Source of the DNA: Candidatus Bathyarchaeota archaeon | GTDB lineage: Archaea > Thermoproteota > Bathyarchaeia > 40CM-2-53-6 > RBG-13-38-9 | DNA: 13,736 nt | Assembly: GCA_026015225.1 (NCBI GenBank) | Contig: JAOZGV010000027.1 | Coordinates: forward strand, 1 to 13,736 | Direction: 5' to 3' | Part shown: positions 7,100-13,429 of the stretch, piece after piece | How positions within the stretch are numbered: position 1 is the stretch's first letter | How the letters are laid out: every line of letters begins with the position of its first letter | Notes under the pieces: model-generated | The model's input: the letters and a program-made list of their open reading frames with translations, nothing else | Databases searched by the model: none | Told to the model about the DNA's origin: nothing | Position numbers and translations under genes: made by a program

Positions 7100-7729
7100 T
7101 TATCCGATCAGGCAATCTACAACTTTTATTGCCCTAACAGAATCCTTAGCATAACCGTCTGCTCCAATCTCATCTGCAAAATCTTTGGTTATAGGCCTTC
7201 CGCCGAGTATTACTTTGACATCACTTCTTAAGCCTTCTTTTTTTAGACCTTCAATAACTTTACCCATCTCGTACATAGTCGATGTTAACAGTGCAGACAT
7301 GCCCAAGACTTTTGCTTTTTCCTTCCTTACCGTTTCGGTAAATTTCTCTACTGGGACATCTATACCTAGATCTATTACATCATACCCAGTAGCTTGAAGC
7401 ATCATGATTACGATGTTCTTTCCTATATCGTGTATATCTCCTTTGACGGTCCCAATAATTACTTTTCCTTTAGAGGTTGCCTTTTTCTTACTTTCTGCTA
7501 AGAGAGGTTCTAATATTTTGGATACTTCACTTGCTATTATGCCAGCCATCATCAACTCAGAGAGGAAGTATTCCCCTCGGTCGTACCTTTTTCCTACTTC
7601 AGTCAATGCTTCAGTTACTTGATCTATAATTTTCGTTGGTTCTTTACCTGATCCAATTTCATCTTTTACGATCCTTTTTACTTCATCAACGTCTCCTAGG
7701 TCTATTATTAGTTCTTTTAAATCTGCCAA
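7100..7729 (-). CDS. Corrinoid-binding methyl carrier protein (MtaC/MtbC/MtmC-like)
   Basis: A 209-residue protein with the methionine-synthase-like layout. A helical cap domain spans about 1-85, including GEYFLSELMMAGIIAS, and a Rossmann B12-binding domain about 88-209. The cobalt-ligand motif DxHxxG is GDIHDIGKN, with H100 as the lower axial ligand. The tail-binding SxL region (MSALLTS, 144-150) and GG (176-177) are present. It shuttles methyl groups on cobalt between two methyltransferases. The TTG start at 7729 is supported by a perfect AGGAGG 8 bases upstream. The methyltransferase gene follows after 13 bases and a DUF169 gene lies 55 bases upstream, so this is the core of a methyl-transfer operon. 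No ATP-dependent reductive activator (RamA-like) is seen in the window, although such proteins normally need one. Confidence 0.92.
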   Translation of the reverse strand: MADLKELIIDLGDVDEVKRIVKDEIGSGKEPTKIIDQVTEALTEVGKRYDRGEYFLSELMMAGIIASEVSKILEPLLAESKKKATSKGKVIIGTVKGDIHDIGKNIVIMMLQATGYDVIDLGIDVPVEKFTETVRKEKAKVLGMSALLTSTMYEMGKVIEGLKKEGLRSDVKVILGGRPITKDFADEIGADGYAKDSVRAIKVVDCLIG

Positions 7730-7737
7730 TATAAGCG

Positions 7738-7743
7738 CCTCCT
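7738..7743 (-). promoter_or_regulatory. Strong ribosome binding site that fixes the corrinoid protein's TTG start
   Basis: AGGAGG on the minus strand ends 8 bases before the TTG at 7727-7729. It is the best Shine-Dalgarno match noticed in the window and supports genuine TTG initiation in this organism. Confidence 0.75.
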
Positions 7744-7784
7744 AAGTCTATCAACAAAATACAAAGAGATATTCAAAAGATTAT

Positions 7785-8561
7785 CTATTCTCTTAATTCG
7801 GGGGGCTTCATACCAATGAAGTGGGATACAGGTGGTTGTGGAGATATATAGGTTATCTGGAAAGTTGGAGGATAACGAATGCCTCCTTCGTGCGTCTTCT
7901 TCATCCCCTCAATTATACTCTCAATAGATAGCATAGGTACACTTATTATCATCTCTGAATCCTGAACAGCGCTCAATATTCTTGCTCCATTACATGGTAA
8001 TGTAATTGAGGGTTTTCCAGTCAAAATCGGAGGAATAATTGCATCGGCACATGCTGTTTCCCCAGACGTGCTGAAAACTAGCCTTTCTCCAGTACCATAG
8101 ACGTATCCATGGACAATTCGTGCTATCTGAGCAGAATTTCCAAAAAAGATAATTAAATCTGGCTCTATGGGACTTTTACTCAAAGGAGATGAAAGGATTC
8201 CTTCAAATACCCCTACCTCAAATCTGGGCGTCTCTGCAAATACTTTTTTGCTTATATCTTCATTTCTATGATATAGACCTTTGAACCTTTTTCCTTCAGC
8301 GATATCTTCAGGATAATCAGTAAAACCAAGTACAGCCACACCCAATGCACAAGAATCCAATTCTTTAGCTGTTCCTCCTAGAACTCTTCCAATATATCTA
8401 GATTGGCCCAACATTTGGCATAGAGCTATCTTGTTTCTAGGCCGCCGCTTTACGTATTTTTTCATCTCTTCTGAAGATTTGAATAATTTAATTGCTACTG
8501 GCGGTGTATTCAGCTTTAAAAATTCATTCAACCTATCGTTGAGTTCGGAAAATTTACTCAT
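7785..8561 (-). CDS. DUF169 family protein
   Basis: A 258-residue protein of the DUF169 family, common in anaerobic archaea and bacteria and without a firmly assigned function. Visible family traits are an N-terminal TPPVAIKLF (19-27), CQMLGQSRYIG (48-58), a mid-region PDLIIFFGNSAQIARIVHGY (134-153), and conserved-looking cysteines C48, C71, C171 and C190. The last lies in ITLPCNGARI. Such cysteines could bind a metal or cluster, but this is inference. The ATG at 8559-8561 is preferred over a start 33 codons further up because GAGG lies 10 bases ahead and family homology begins here. It runs in the same direction as the corrinoid protein gene with a 55-base gap and is probably its operon leader, which hints at a role in corrinoid methyl transfer or its activation. 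Confidence 0.85.
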   Translation of the reverse strand: MSKFSELNDRLNEFLKLNTPPVAIKLFKSSEEMKKYVKRRPRNKIALCQMLGQSRYIGRVLGGTAKELDSCALGVAVLGFTDYPEDIAEGKRFKGLYHRNEDISKKVFAETPRFEVGVFEGILSSPLSKSPIEPDLIIFFGNSAQIARIVHGYVYGTGERLVFSTSGETACADAIIPPILTGKPSITLPCNGARILSAVQDSEMIISVPMLSIESIIEGMKKTHEGGIRYPPTFQITYISPQPPVSHFIGMKPPELRE

Positions 8562-8718
8562 GACAAATATTCCTCTATTAAGATAAGTTACGCTCTCTAA
8601 TTGTAGAAATTGAATAATTATTAAGGAATTTGGTGTCGTATCGTACAAGTTAATGCACATAAAAGAATTCTTAGCAAAAGGGTTTTGAAAGAAAATATAT
8701 TATTACTGTCGCATGTAA

Positions 8719-9627
8719 TCAGAATTTAAGAAAGCTTCCTGTTTGAATTGGAATGCATCGGTCTTCAAAGGAATTTATGAATAGATTGGTTGCTTTAGTG
8801 CCTGTACAATGGCAGAAATGGATAAAATCGAAATCTGATGCAAGCAATTCCTTGATTACTTTCAGGATTTTATTTCGATCGGCTTTCAATAAATGCATAC
8901 CGCCTACTATAGCATGAATCTTTTTAATTCCTGTGATTTGCTGTGCGTGTCTGATGATATTTATCACTCCTGGATGACTGCATCCTATCAATATCATGAG
9001 ACCTTTGTTTCTAATATTGATGACCAGAGATTGTTCTTCAGAGAGATTGTCTTTAGTAAAAAGGCTGTCTTTAATTTTTCAGAATCCCTTCACATCTTCA
9101 AAATCAGTACTTCTGACTATCTCACCGCTGGCCATTATCCCTTTCGATATCTCAAAAGGCTTGCGATTAAATATGAAATGATCAGACCACATTTCAAATT
9201 GCTTATAGTTAATTCCAATTTACATTAATCTAGGTCTAAATGCGATTTTTTGATCAATTATATCTGGATGTGAAATGACTGGTATCGGTCCATCTATAAA
9301 TTTTAAGAACTCAGACAATGCTCCGATGTGATCATAATGACCATGAGTTATGAAGATCGAGTCTGATTTGCGAATATCCAGACCTAATCTTTCAGCATTT
9401 CTCAATGCTATATCTGGAGCCGGTCACACATCGGAGATTATCCTTGAGGTAACGTTCATGATTTTCGATTCAAGAAAAAAGGATAATCCATGTTTAGCCA
9501 TTAGATTAGAATTGCTTAAATTTGTAGAATCCTCTACTAAAACGATCAGTTTTAATTCATCGATCGGTGACAGAGCTATTTTTGTTGTCTTTAGAATCTC
9601 GATTGATTTATGATCATCAGAAGCCAT
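8719..9627 (-). pseudogene. Metallo-beta-lactamase hydrolase (MJ0301-like) with three in-frame stop codons
   Basis: A single frame of 303 codons (ATG 9625-9627 to TGA 8719-8721) encodes a protein like archaeal MBL enzymes annotated as 7,8-dihydropterin-6-methyl-4-(ribofuranosyl)-aminobenzene-phosphate synthase. Landmarks run in order across the whole frame: LIVLVEDST and KHGLSFFLE (N-terminus), NAERLGLDI, THGHYDHIG (H95, H97, D99, H100), FEISKGIMASGEIVRSTDFE, ILIGCSHPGVINII, VGGMHL and HCTGTKA. Length suits the family. The frame is cut by TGA at 9424-9426 (codon 68, where the family DTG motif predicts Gly), TAA at 9220-9222 (codon 136) and TGA at 9079-9081 (codon 183). Each needs only one base change, and no frameshift is needed. 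It is most likely a recently silenced gene. Sequencing error at three sites or recoding is less likely. Confidence 0.85.
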
Positions 9628-9698
9628 TATTTGTCATTGACTATACTCTATCTCAATTAACGTTTATTGCTTTTGTTTGCACTTGTTAAAGCATTTAA

Positions 9699-9708
9699 TA
9701 ATGCATTA
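9699..9708. promoter_or_regulatory. Palindrome TAATGCATTA in the mpg/MBL divergent spacer
   Basis: A perfect 10-base palindrome, itself overlapping a GCATT-TAAT-AATGC repeat (9691-9704). It is flanked by TGTTTG (9674-9679) and CAAACA (9711-9716). It lies between two divergent genes, upstream of a TATA-like TATATTATT at 9740-9748. It could be an operator for the glycosylase gene, but AT-rich palindromes occur by chance. Confidence 0.25.
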
Positions 9709-9771
9709 AACAAACATTTGAAAGAATAGATCTATTGACTATATTATTCGATTTGTAAACAGGGATTGAAT

Positions 9772-10344
9772 TTGGAGCTACTGAGAAAGAGTTTCTATGA
9801 GAGAGATCCTGGGGTTGTAGCACAACAGCTGTTGGGCAATAGGCTAATCAGGAGACTAGAAGGAAAAACTCTAGAGGGATTAATTGTTGAGACAGAGGCC
9901 TATTATAGCTCCAAGGATCCCGCTTCAAGAGCTTACCATGGAATGAAAAGATATAACAAAAGCATGTGGGACGAATCGGGTAATATTTTCATTTATAACG
10001 TTCATAATTATTGGATGTTCAATATTGTAGCTCACGAGTCTGGTAAGGTGGGTGCAGTATTATTACGGGCTATAGAACCCATCAAGGGTATTGATATAAT
10101 GAAGGCCAATAGACGAATAGAAGATGTTCGGCTATTGACAAGTGGTCCCGGTAGATTGTCTAGAGCTTTAAAGATCGACAAGAGTTTAAACAATTCGTCT
10201 GTAACATCAAACAAGAACAGTGTTTTTGTTACCAAGAATCTGATGAAATTTGAAGTTGAGACTTCACATAGAATTGGAGTCAGAATTGATCTGGACAAAG
10301 AGTTGAGATTCTATATTAAAGGAAATAAATTCGTTTCTAGTTAG
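9772..10344 (+). CDS. mpg: Alkyladenine (3-methyladenine) DNA glycosylase, AAG/MPG family
   Basis: A protein of about 190 residues that removes alkylated or deaminated purines (3-methyladenine, hypoxanthine) from DNA to begin base-excision repair. Family signatures in order are DPGVVAQQLLGNRLIRR; the catalytic-Glu motif VETEAYYSSKDPASRAYHG (E42, Y44); FIYNVHNYWMFNIVA; AVLLRAIEP; SGPGRLSRAL; HRIGVRID; and a final LRFYIKGNKFVS. Length matches bacterial and archaeal members (about 190-210). The TTG at 9772 is chosen because AGGGA (9761-9765) sits 6 bases ahead. The TTG at 9766 has no spacer and would be used only if the message is almost leaderless, which a TATA-like box at 9740-9748 would allow. 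It is transcribed away from the broken MBL gene and converges on the cysteine-cluster gene. Confidence 0.92.
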   Translation: MELLRKSFYERDPGVVAQQLLGNRLIRRLEGKTLEGLIVETEAYYSSKDPASRAYHGMKRYNKSMWDESGNIFIYNVHNYWMFNIVAHESGKVGAVLLRAIEPIKGIDIMKANRRIEDVRLLTSGPGRLSRALKIDKSLNNSSVTSNKNSVFVTKNLMKFEVETSHRIGVRIDLDKELRFYIKGNKFVSS

Positions 10345-10380
10345 CGTTTCTTATTGATGTGCTTATTTTCAGAATAACAA

Positions 10381-10908
10381 TTACAAAATTCTTCTCGGCA
10401 TTACTTGAGGTATTTGAGGATGAAGCAAGTAATTGAATATTTTTGATGTAGAATTGACTTGGTTTTTAAGATTTCCCAAGTAAATTTCAATAAATTCCGG
10501 AATTACTTGTTTAACAAATTTTGTACTTGGATATCCATATTGAATGCCTTTGCAAAATGATTCTAAATAAACATAAAAATTCTCATTCCTATATTGAAAA
10601 ATTGCATCCTTCCCTTTGCCACGTCTGGGTTTTCTGTATATTCTAAAAGGCCAACGTTTGCATATTCCAGGTTTAACATCCTGTAATTCGCATACCCATT
10701 TACCTATTAAATTATGTTGGAAGACGCATCTTCCATCGGGCCTTCTTTTTATATAGAATTCTCGAACTCCAGGACTTATTGCCCACGTTCCATGCTTGTT
10801 AATTATCTTCACCCAATCCTCGTATTTGATATTGATAGTAAAATATTTACAACAATCTCCGCAAGCCATACAATCCCATGATCTGATCTTTGTCCAAGGA
10901 ATTAACAT
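10381..10908 (-). CDS. YkgJ-like cysteine-cluster protein (putative Zn/Fe-S binding)
   Basis: A 175-residue protein with the YkgJ/CxxCxxCC signature. C13, C16, C19 and C20 lie in WDCMACGDCCKYF, with further cysteines at C61, C73 (WVCELQDVKP), C83 (GICKRWPF) and C119. The pattern CxL..KPxxCxxWPF is characteristic of the family, whose members are thought to bind zinc or an iron-sulfur cluster. The biochemical role is not established. It is basic in its middle (RKPRRGKGK, 92-100). The ATG at 10906-10908 is preferred to the TTG two codons earlier because GAG lies about 8 bases ahead. It stands alone, convergent with mpg after 36 bases. Confidence 0.82.
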   Translation of the reverse strand: MLIPWTKIRSWDCMACGDCCKYFTINIKYEDWVKIINKHGTWAISPGVREFYIKRRPDGRCVFQHNLIGKWVCELQDVKPGICKRWPFRIYRKPRRGKGKDAIFQYRNENFYVYLESFCKGIQYGYPSTKFVKQVIPEFIEIYLGNLKNQVNSTSKIFNYLLHPQIPQVMPRRIL

Positions 10909-11044
10909 TTTCAAATCTCTTAAGAAACAATTACAATATAAAAATTATCAATCTAGCAAAAGTTCTTTGTTATGCTCAAACTTTTTCTAGACTAGCTATT
11001 GTCTTTTCGGGCAACAACTTAACGTCTCACTAATTTTTCATAAA

Positions 11045-11182
11045 CTAAATTCGTTTATTATATGGTTTAGAATCTGGTCTTGGATACAAGTCCTTATCTG
11101 ATAATTTTTCAACAGATATTGCGTCTTCGGGACATAATTCTTGACACAAACCACAGCCATCGCATTTTGGAAGCGCGCGCGC
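11045..11182 (-). pseudogene. Remnant of a 4Fe-4S ferredoxin-type protein
   Basis: The frame from 11182 to the TAG at 11045-11047 encodes LPKCDGCGLCQELCPEDAIS followed by a short tail ending NKRI. This is a complete CxxCxxCxxxCP cluster-binding motif. No start codon precedes the motif: the frame opens directly after TAATAA (11183-11188), and its first codons are the CG palindrome at 11171-11184. Upstream in the same frame is a coding-like stretch (LRVVSVEIY, then TGA at 11204-11206, then NPLRV). This suggests a longer gene that has decayed. The half-cluster motif could have formed a module in a redox enzyme or served as a small ferredoxin. Alternatives are a real gene with an unrecognised start or an assembly error at the CG tract. 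Confidence 0.6.
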
Positions 11183-11184
11183 TT
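11171..11184. repeat. Perfect 14-base palindrome of alternating GC
   Basis: AAGCGCGCGCGCTT is fully self-complementary with a ten-base (GC)5 core in DNA that is otherwise AT-rich. It sits at the 5' edge of the ferredoxin remnant. Read on the minus strand as TTTAATAAGCGCGCGCGCTT, it matches the other intergenic C/G tracts. Confidence 0.7.
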
Positions 11185-11274
11185 ATTAAACTCTTAACGG
11201 ATTTCAGTAAATTTCAACAGATACAACTCTGAGTTGCTGATCAGATCACTTCTATTTATTGGAATTGAATGAAA

Positions 11275-11290
11275 AAAATATATTATAAAA
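11275..11290 (+). promoter_or_regulatory. TATA-type promoter of the dodecin-like gene
   Basis: An A-rich BRE-like stretch runs into TATATTATAAAA (11279-11290). This lies about 33 bases before the ATG at 11318 and predicts a very short leader carrying GGTGA (11309-11313). Confidence 0.55.
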
Positions 11291-11317
11291 TAGTTTACAC
11301 TATTAATAGGTGAAAAT

Positions 11318-11521
11318 ATGACTGTAGTGAAAATACTCGAACTTGTTGGAAGCTCTGAAAATGGTTGGGAGGATGCAGCTCAAGACGCTCTAAGAGAGGC
11401 TTCAAAGACTGTGGAACATATTGTAGGCATAGATATTCTTGGCTTTAAAGGTGAAGTGAAAGATAAAAAAATTGTTAAATTTAAAGCTCATGTAAAGGTT
11501 GCCTTTACTGTAGAACGATAG
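11318..11521 (+). CDS. Dodecin-like small protein lacking the flavin-stacking tryptophan
   Basis: A 67-residue protein with the dodecin fold pattern: beta strand VVKILELVGSS, the helix GWEDAAQDALREASKTV, then two strands ending HVKVAFTVER. Dodecins form hollow 12-mers that store riboflavin or FMN. In flavin-binding dodecins a Trp (W36 in Halobacterium, as recalled) stacks on the flavin and a Gln (Q55) hydrogen-bonds to it. The aligned positions here are G37 (HIVGIDI) and K56 (KFKAHVK), so both flavin contacts are missing. The protein may bind something else, as proposed for dodecin homologues without these residues, or be structural. A clear TATA box, a short leader with GGTGA, and a T7 run after the stop make it a single-gene unit. 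Confidence 0.88.
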   Translation: MTVVKILELVGSSENGWEDAAQDALREASKTVEHIVGIDILGFKGEVKDKKIVKFKAHVKVAFTVER

Positions 11522-11544
11522 CATCTTATAAAAAGATCCTCTAA

Positions 11545-11551
11545 TTTTTTT
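11545..11551 (+). terminator. Oligo-T terminator of the dodecin-like gene
   Basis: Seven consecutive T residues begin 23 bases after the stop at 11521, with no hairpin needed. This is typical of archaeal termination. Confidence 0.5.
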
Positions 11552-11730
11552 AAATTCAAATATTGAGAATGTCCTGAGTTTTTTTCTGATTGATTTAATA
11601 GAATTTCATAAATTAACAACAATTATTCAATGGTCTAGAATCATTCATAATCAAGATATCGATATAGAAATTAACAAGATTTATCCAGGGTTTAGAAATT
11701 TCTCATCTACTTTAGAAATAGTGATCAGAA

Positions 11731-12294
11731 TTGAAAGACGATAGCCCCTCCAATCCTTTTTCACGATTCAAAGGTATCATCCAAGAATGCAAAATAATAC
11801 AGCATATATTAATGGATGATGGTATTTACCCCAATAATGAAAAATTACCACTTTTGGCTTACAAAGGTGCTATAAGAAAAACAACCAACGATCTTGCTTC
11901 GATTTTTGAACAATTATTCGAAATAAATCAATGGGATCAATCCTGGCGAAATGGCATTTATGGATTTCATCATTATCATAGTACTGCTCACGAAGTTCTA
12001 GGCGTTTATAGTGGAAATGCAAATGTCCAGCTTGGAGGAGAAAAAGGAATTGAATTGACAGCGAATCAAGGAGATGTGGTAATAATACCTGCAGGAGTTG
12101 CTCATAAGAATCTTGGTGCCAGTTCGGATTTCGCAGTAGTAGGGGCTTATCCTTTTGACCAAGAATGGGATATTTGTTATGGAAAATCCGAGGAAAGGCC
12201 AAGAGCAGATGGTAACATCGCTAGAGTCTCTTTACCAAAATGTGATCCAGTTTATGGAGCCAGAAGATATCTCATTAATTTTTGGAATGATTGA
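11731..12294 (+). CDS. YjlB-type cupin protein
   Basis: A 187-residue single-domain cupin closely resembling the Bacillus YjlB family. Motif 1 is FHHYHSTAHEVLGVYSG, with presumed metal ligands H81, H83 and E88. Motif 2 is GDVVIIPAGVAHKNLG, with H125. YjlB-type hallmarks include an early YPNNEKLPLLAY, VVGAYPFDQEWDICYG, EERP, and SLPKCDPVYG near the C-terminus. The function of the family is unknown; cupins of this type bind a divalent metal and a small ligand. The TTG at 11731 is the only start that keeps the first strand; a stop lies three codons upstream, and an ATG at 11812 would remove conserved sequence. No clear ribosome site precedes TTG, so translation may be leaderless. It is flanked by about 200 bases of non-coding DNA on the left and 150 on the right, so no partner genes are suggested. 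Confidence 0.85.
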   Translation: MKDDSPSNPFSRFKGIIQECKIIQHILMDDGIYPNNEKLPLLAYKGAIRKTTNDLASIFEQLFEINQWDQSWRNGIYGFHHYHSTAHEVLGVYSGNANVQLGGEKGIELTANQGDVVIIPAGVAHKNLGASSDFAVVGAYPFDQEWDICYGKSEERPRADGNIARVSLPKCDPVYGARRYLINFWND

Positions 12295-12366
12295 ACTCTG
12301 TACAGAGATGTTCTTAATTCGAACCTTTTCTTAATTGAGCCATCCTTCTGAGTCGTGAACTCTCAA

Positions 12367-12379
12367 ACTTTATAAAATC
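12367..12379 (+). promoter_or_regulatory. TATA-type promoter of the EamA transporter gene
   Basis: ACTTTATAAAATC is a good archaeal TATA match. The predicted transcript start near 12398 leaves a leader of about 50 bases before the ATG at 12447. Confidence 0.5.
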
Positions 12380-12446
12380 ACCTATTGTTTTTATTGGATT
12401 ATTTCAATCGTTGAATATTCAGGACATCTAAAGAGTGATGGAATAA

Positions 12447-13367
12447 ATGGAGATATTTGTATTATATGCGCTCATTTCCTCATTGTTCTGGGCTATCTTT
12501 ACATTTGTAGCCAAATATCTCATCCAAAATAGAATGAAAAATTACATTTCTTTCGCTCTTTTGCAAGGAATTATCGTCATCATCCTCTTTCCAATTTTTT
12601 CGTATATTATTAAGCCAAATGAGGTTTTTTTACCTCCTTTAGAGATAGTACCTTACGCGCTTATATCGGGGGGCACTTCAATATTGGGATATCTACTACT
12701 ATACTATGGTCTAACAAAATATGATGCTTCTTCAGCAACGCCGCTAACCGGAACACAATCCATCTTCATAGTACCCCTCACATACATTTTTTTAGGAGAA
12801 TATTACGGATTGATTGTCATCTTATGGATACTGATTGCAATGATCGGAGGCATTTTAACAACATGGGATGAGAAGATAAAATTGAGTGAACTCCTTTCAC
12901 CTAAAAATAAAGCGCTTTGGTTCTTTCTATTCGTTGCTTTTCTTTATGCTGTTGGTAATGTAGTAGTAAAGCCCGCTGTGAAAATTGTCTCAAATTTTAA
13001 TTTTCTTATTTGGAGAGAGTTTGCATGGTTTGGGGTACTGTTAATTTTGATGCCATTCATATTTCATGAGAGAGAACGAGATGCCCTAAGAGAGGGGTGG
13101 AAAAGTACAATAATTCCAATGGTATTAGCAACTTCAATTTTATATTTTATGTATATCAGCTTTTTTTATGCTCTAAGCGTTTCAGTTCAAATTACCGGTG
13201 GATTAGCAGCGGCGACAGGTCTTTTCGCTGTAATAATTGGCTTTCTTGTCTCTAAGACAAAATCAGGGATAACTCTTGAAAAACATAGCAATAGAATTTA
13301 TTTTATTAGATTGATTGGAGCGATCTTAATTCTGATTGGAATTTACGAACTCTCTTTAGTATTATGA
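12447..13367 (+). CDS. EamA/DMT-superfamily membrane transporter
   Basis: A 306-residue protein with ten predicted membrane helices in two five-helix halves. The first half (about 1-140) ends in the typical ATPLTGTQSIFIVPLTYIFLGEYYG, and the second (about 155-306) repeats the pattern with ITGGLAAATGLFAVIIGFLVSK. Each half ends in the EamA signature of a helix with GE or GFL followed by a closing helix. DMT transporters of this size export or exchange metabolites such as amino acids, nucleosides or sugars; the substrate cannot be read. A charged loop (HERERDALREGWK, near 208-220) lies in the second half. The ATG at 12447 follows TGGAATAA, a weak ribosome site. It is convergent with the methyltransferase-like gene, with stop codons about 40 bases apart. 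Confidence 0.88.
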   Translation: MEIFVLYALISSLFWAIFTFVAKYLIQNRMKNYISFALLQGIIVIILFPIFSYIIKPNEVFLPPLEIVPYALISGGTSILGYLLLYYGLTKYDASSATPLTGTQSIFIVPLTYIFLGEYYGLIVILWILIAMIGGILTTWDEKIKLSELLSPKNKALWFFLFVAFLYAVGNVVVKPAVKIVSNFNFLIWREFAWFGVLLILMPFIFHERERDALREGWKSTIIPMVLATSILYFMYISFFYALSVSVQITGGLAAATGLFAVIIGFLVSKTKSGITLEKHSNRIYFIRLIGAILILIGIYELSLVL

Positions 13368-13394
13368 TAAATTTATTTCCACCTATAATTGATT

Positions 13395-13429
13395 AAAAAA
13401 GTGCGCGTTAGCGAATCTTGATTTTTTTT
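13395..13429. terminator. Bidirectional oligo-T terminator region with C/G tract
   Basis: Between two convergent genes, the plus strand has T8 at 13422-13429 (for the transporter, just inside the end of the opposing gene). The minus strand has T6 at 13395-13400 (for the opposing gene). GTGCGCGT at 13401-13408 lies between them and belongs to the alternating tract family. Confidence 0.5.

Noticed and set aside
8893..9228. 111-codon open frame on the plus strand opposite the broken hydrolase
   Set aside because: The minus-strand frame carries clear metallo-hydrolase motifs across this stretch; the plus-strand product resembles nothing.
8719..9627. Selenocysteine or other single-codon recoding to explain the stops
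   Set aside because: Both TGA and TAA occur, the family DTG motif expects Gly rather than Cys at the first TGA, and no SECIS-like element was recognised.
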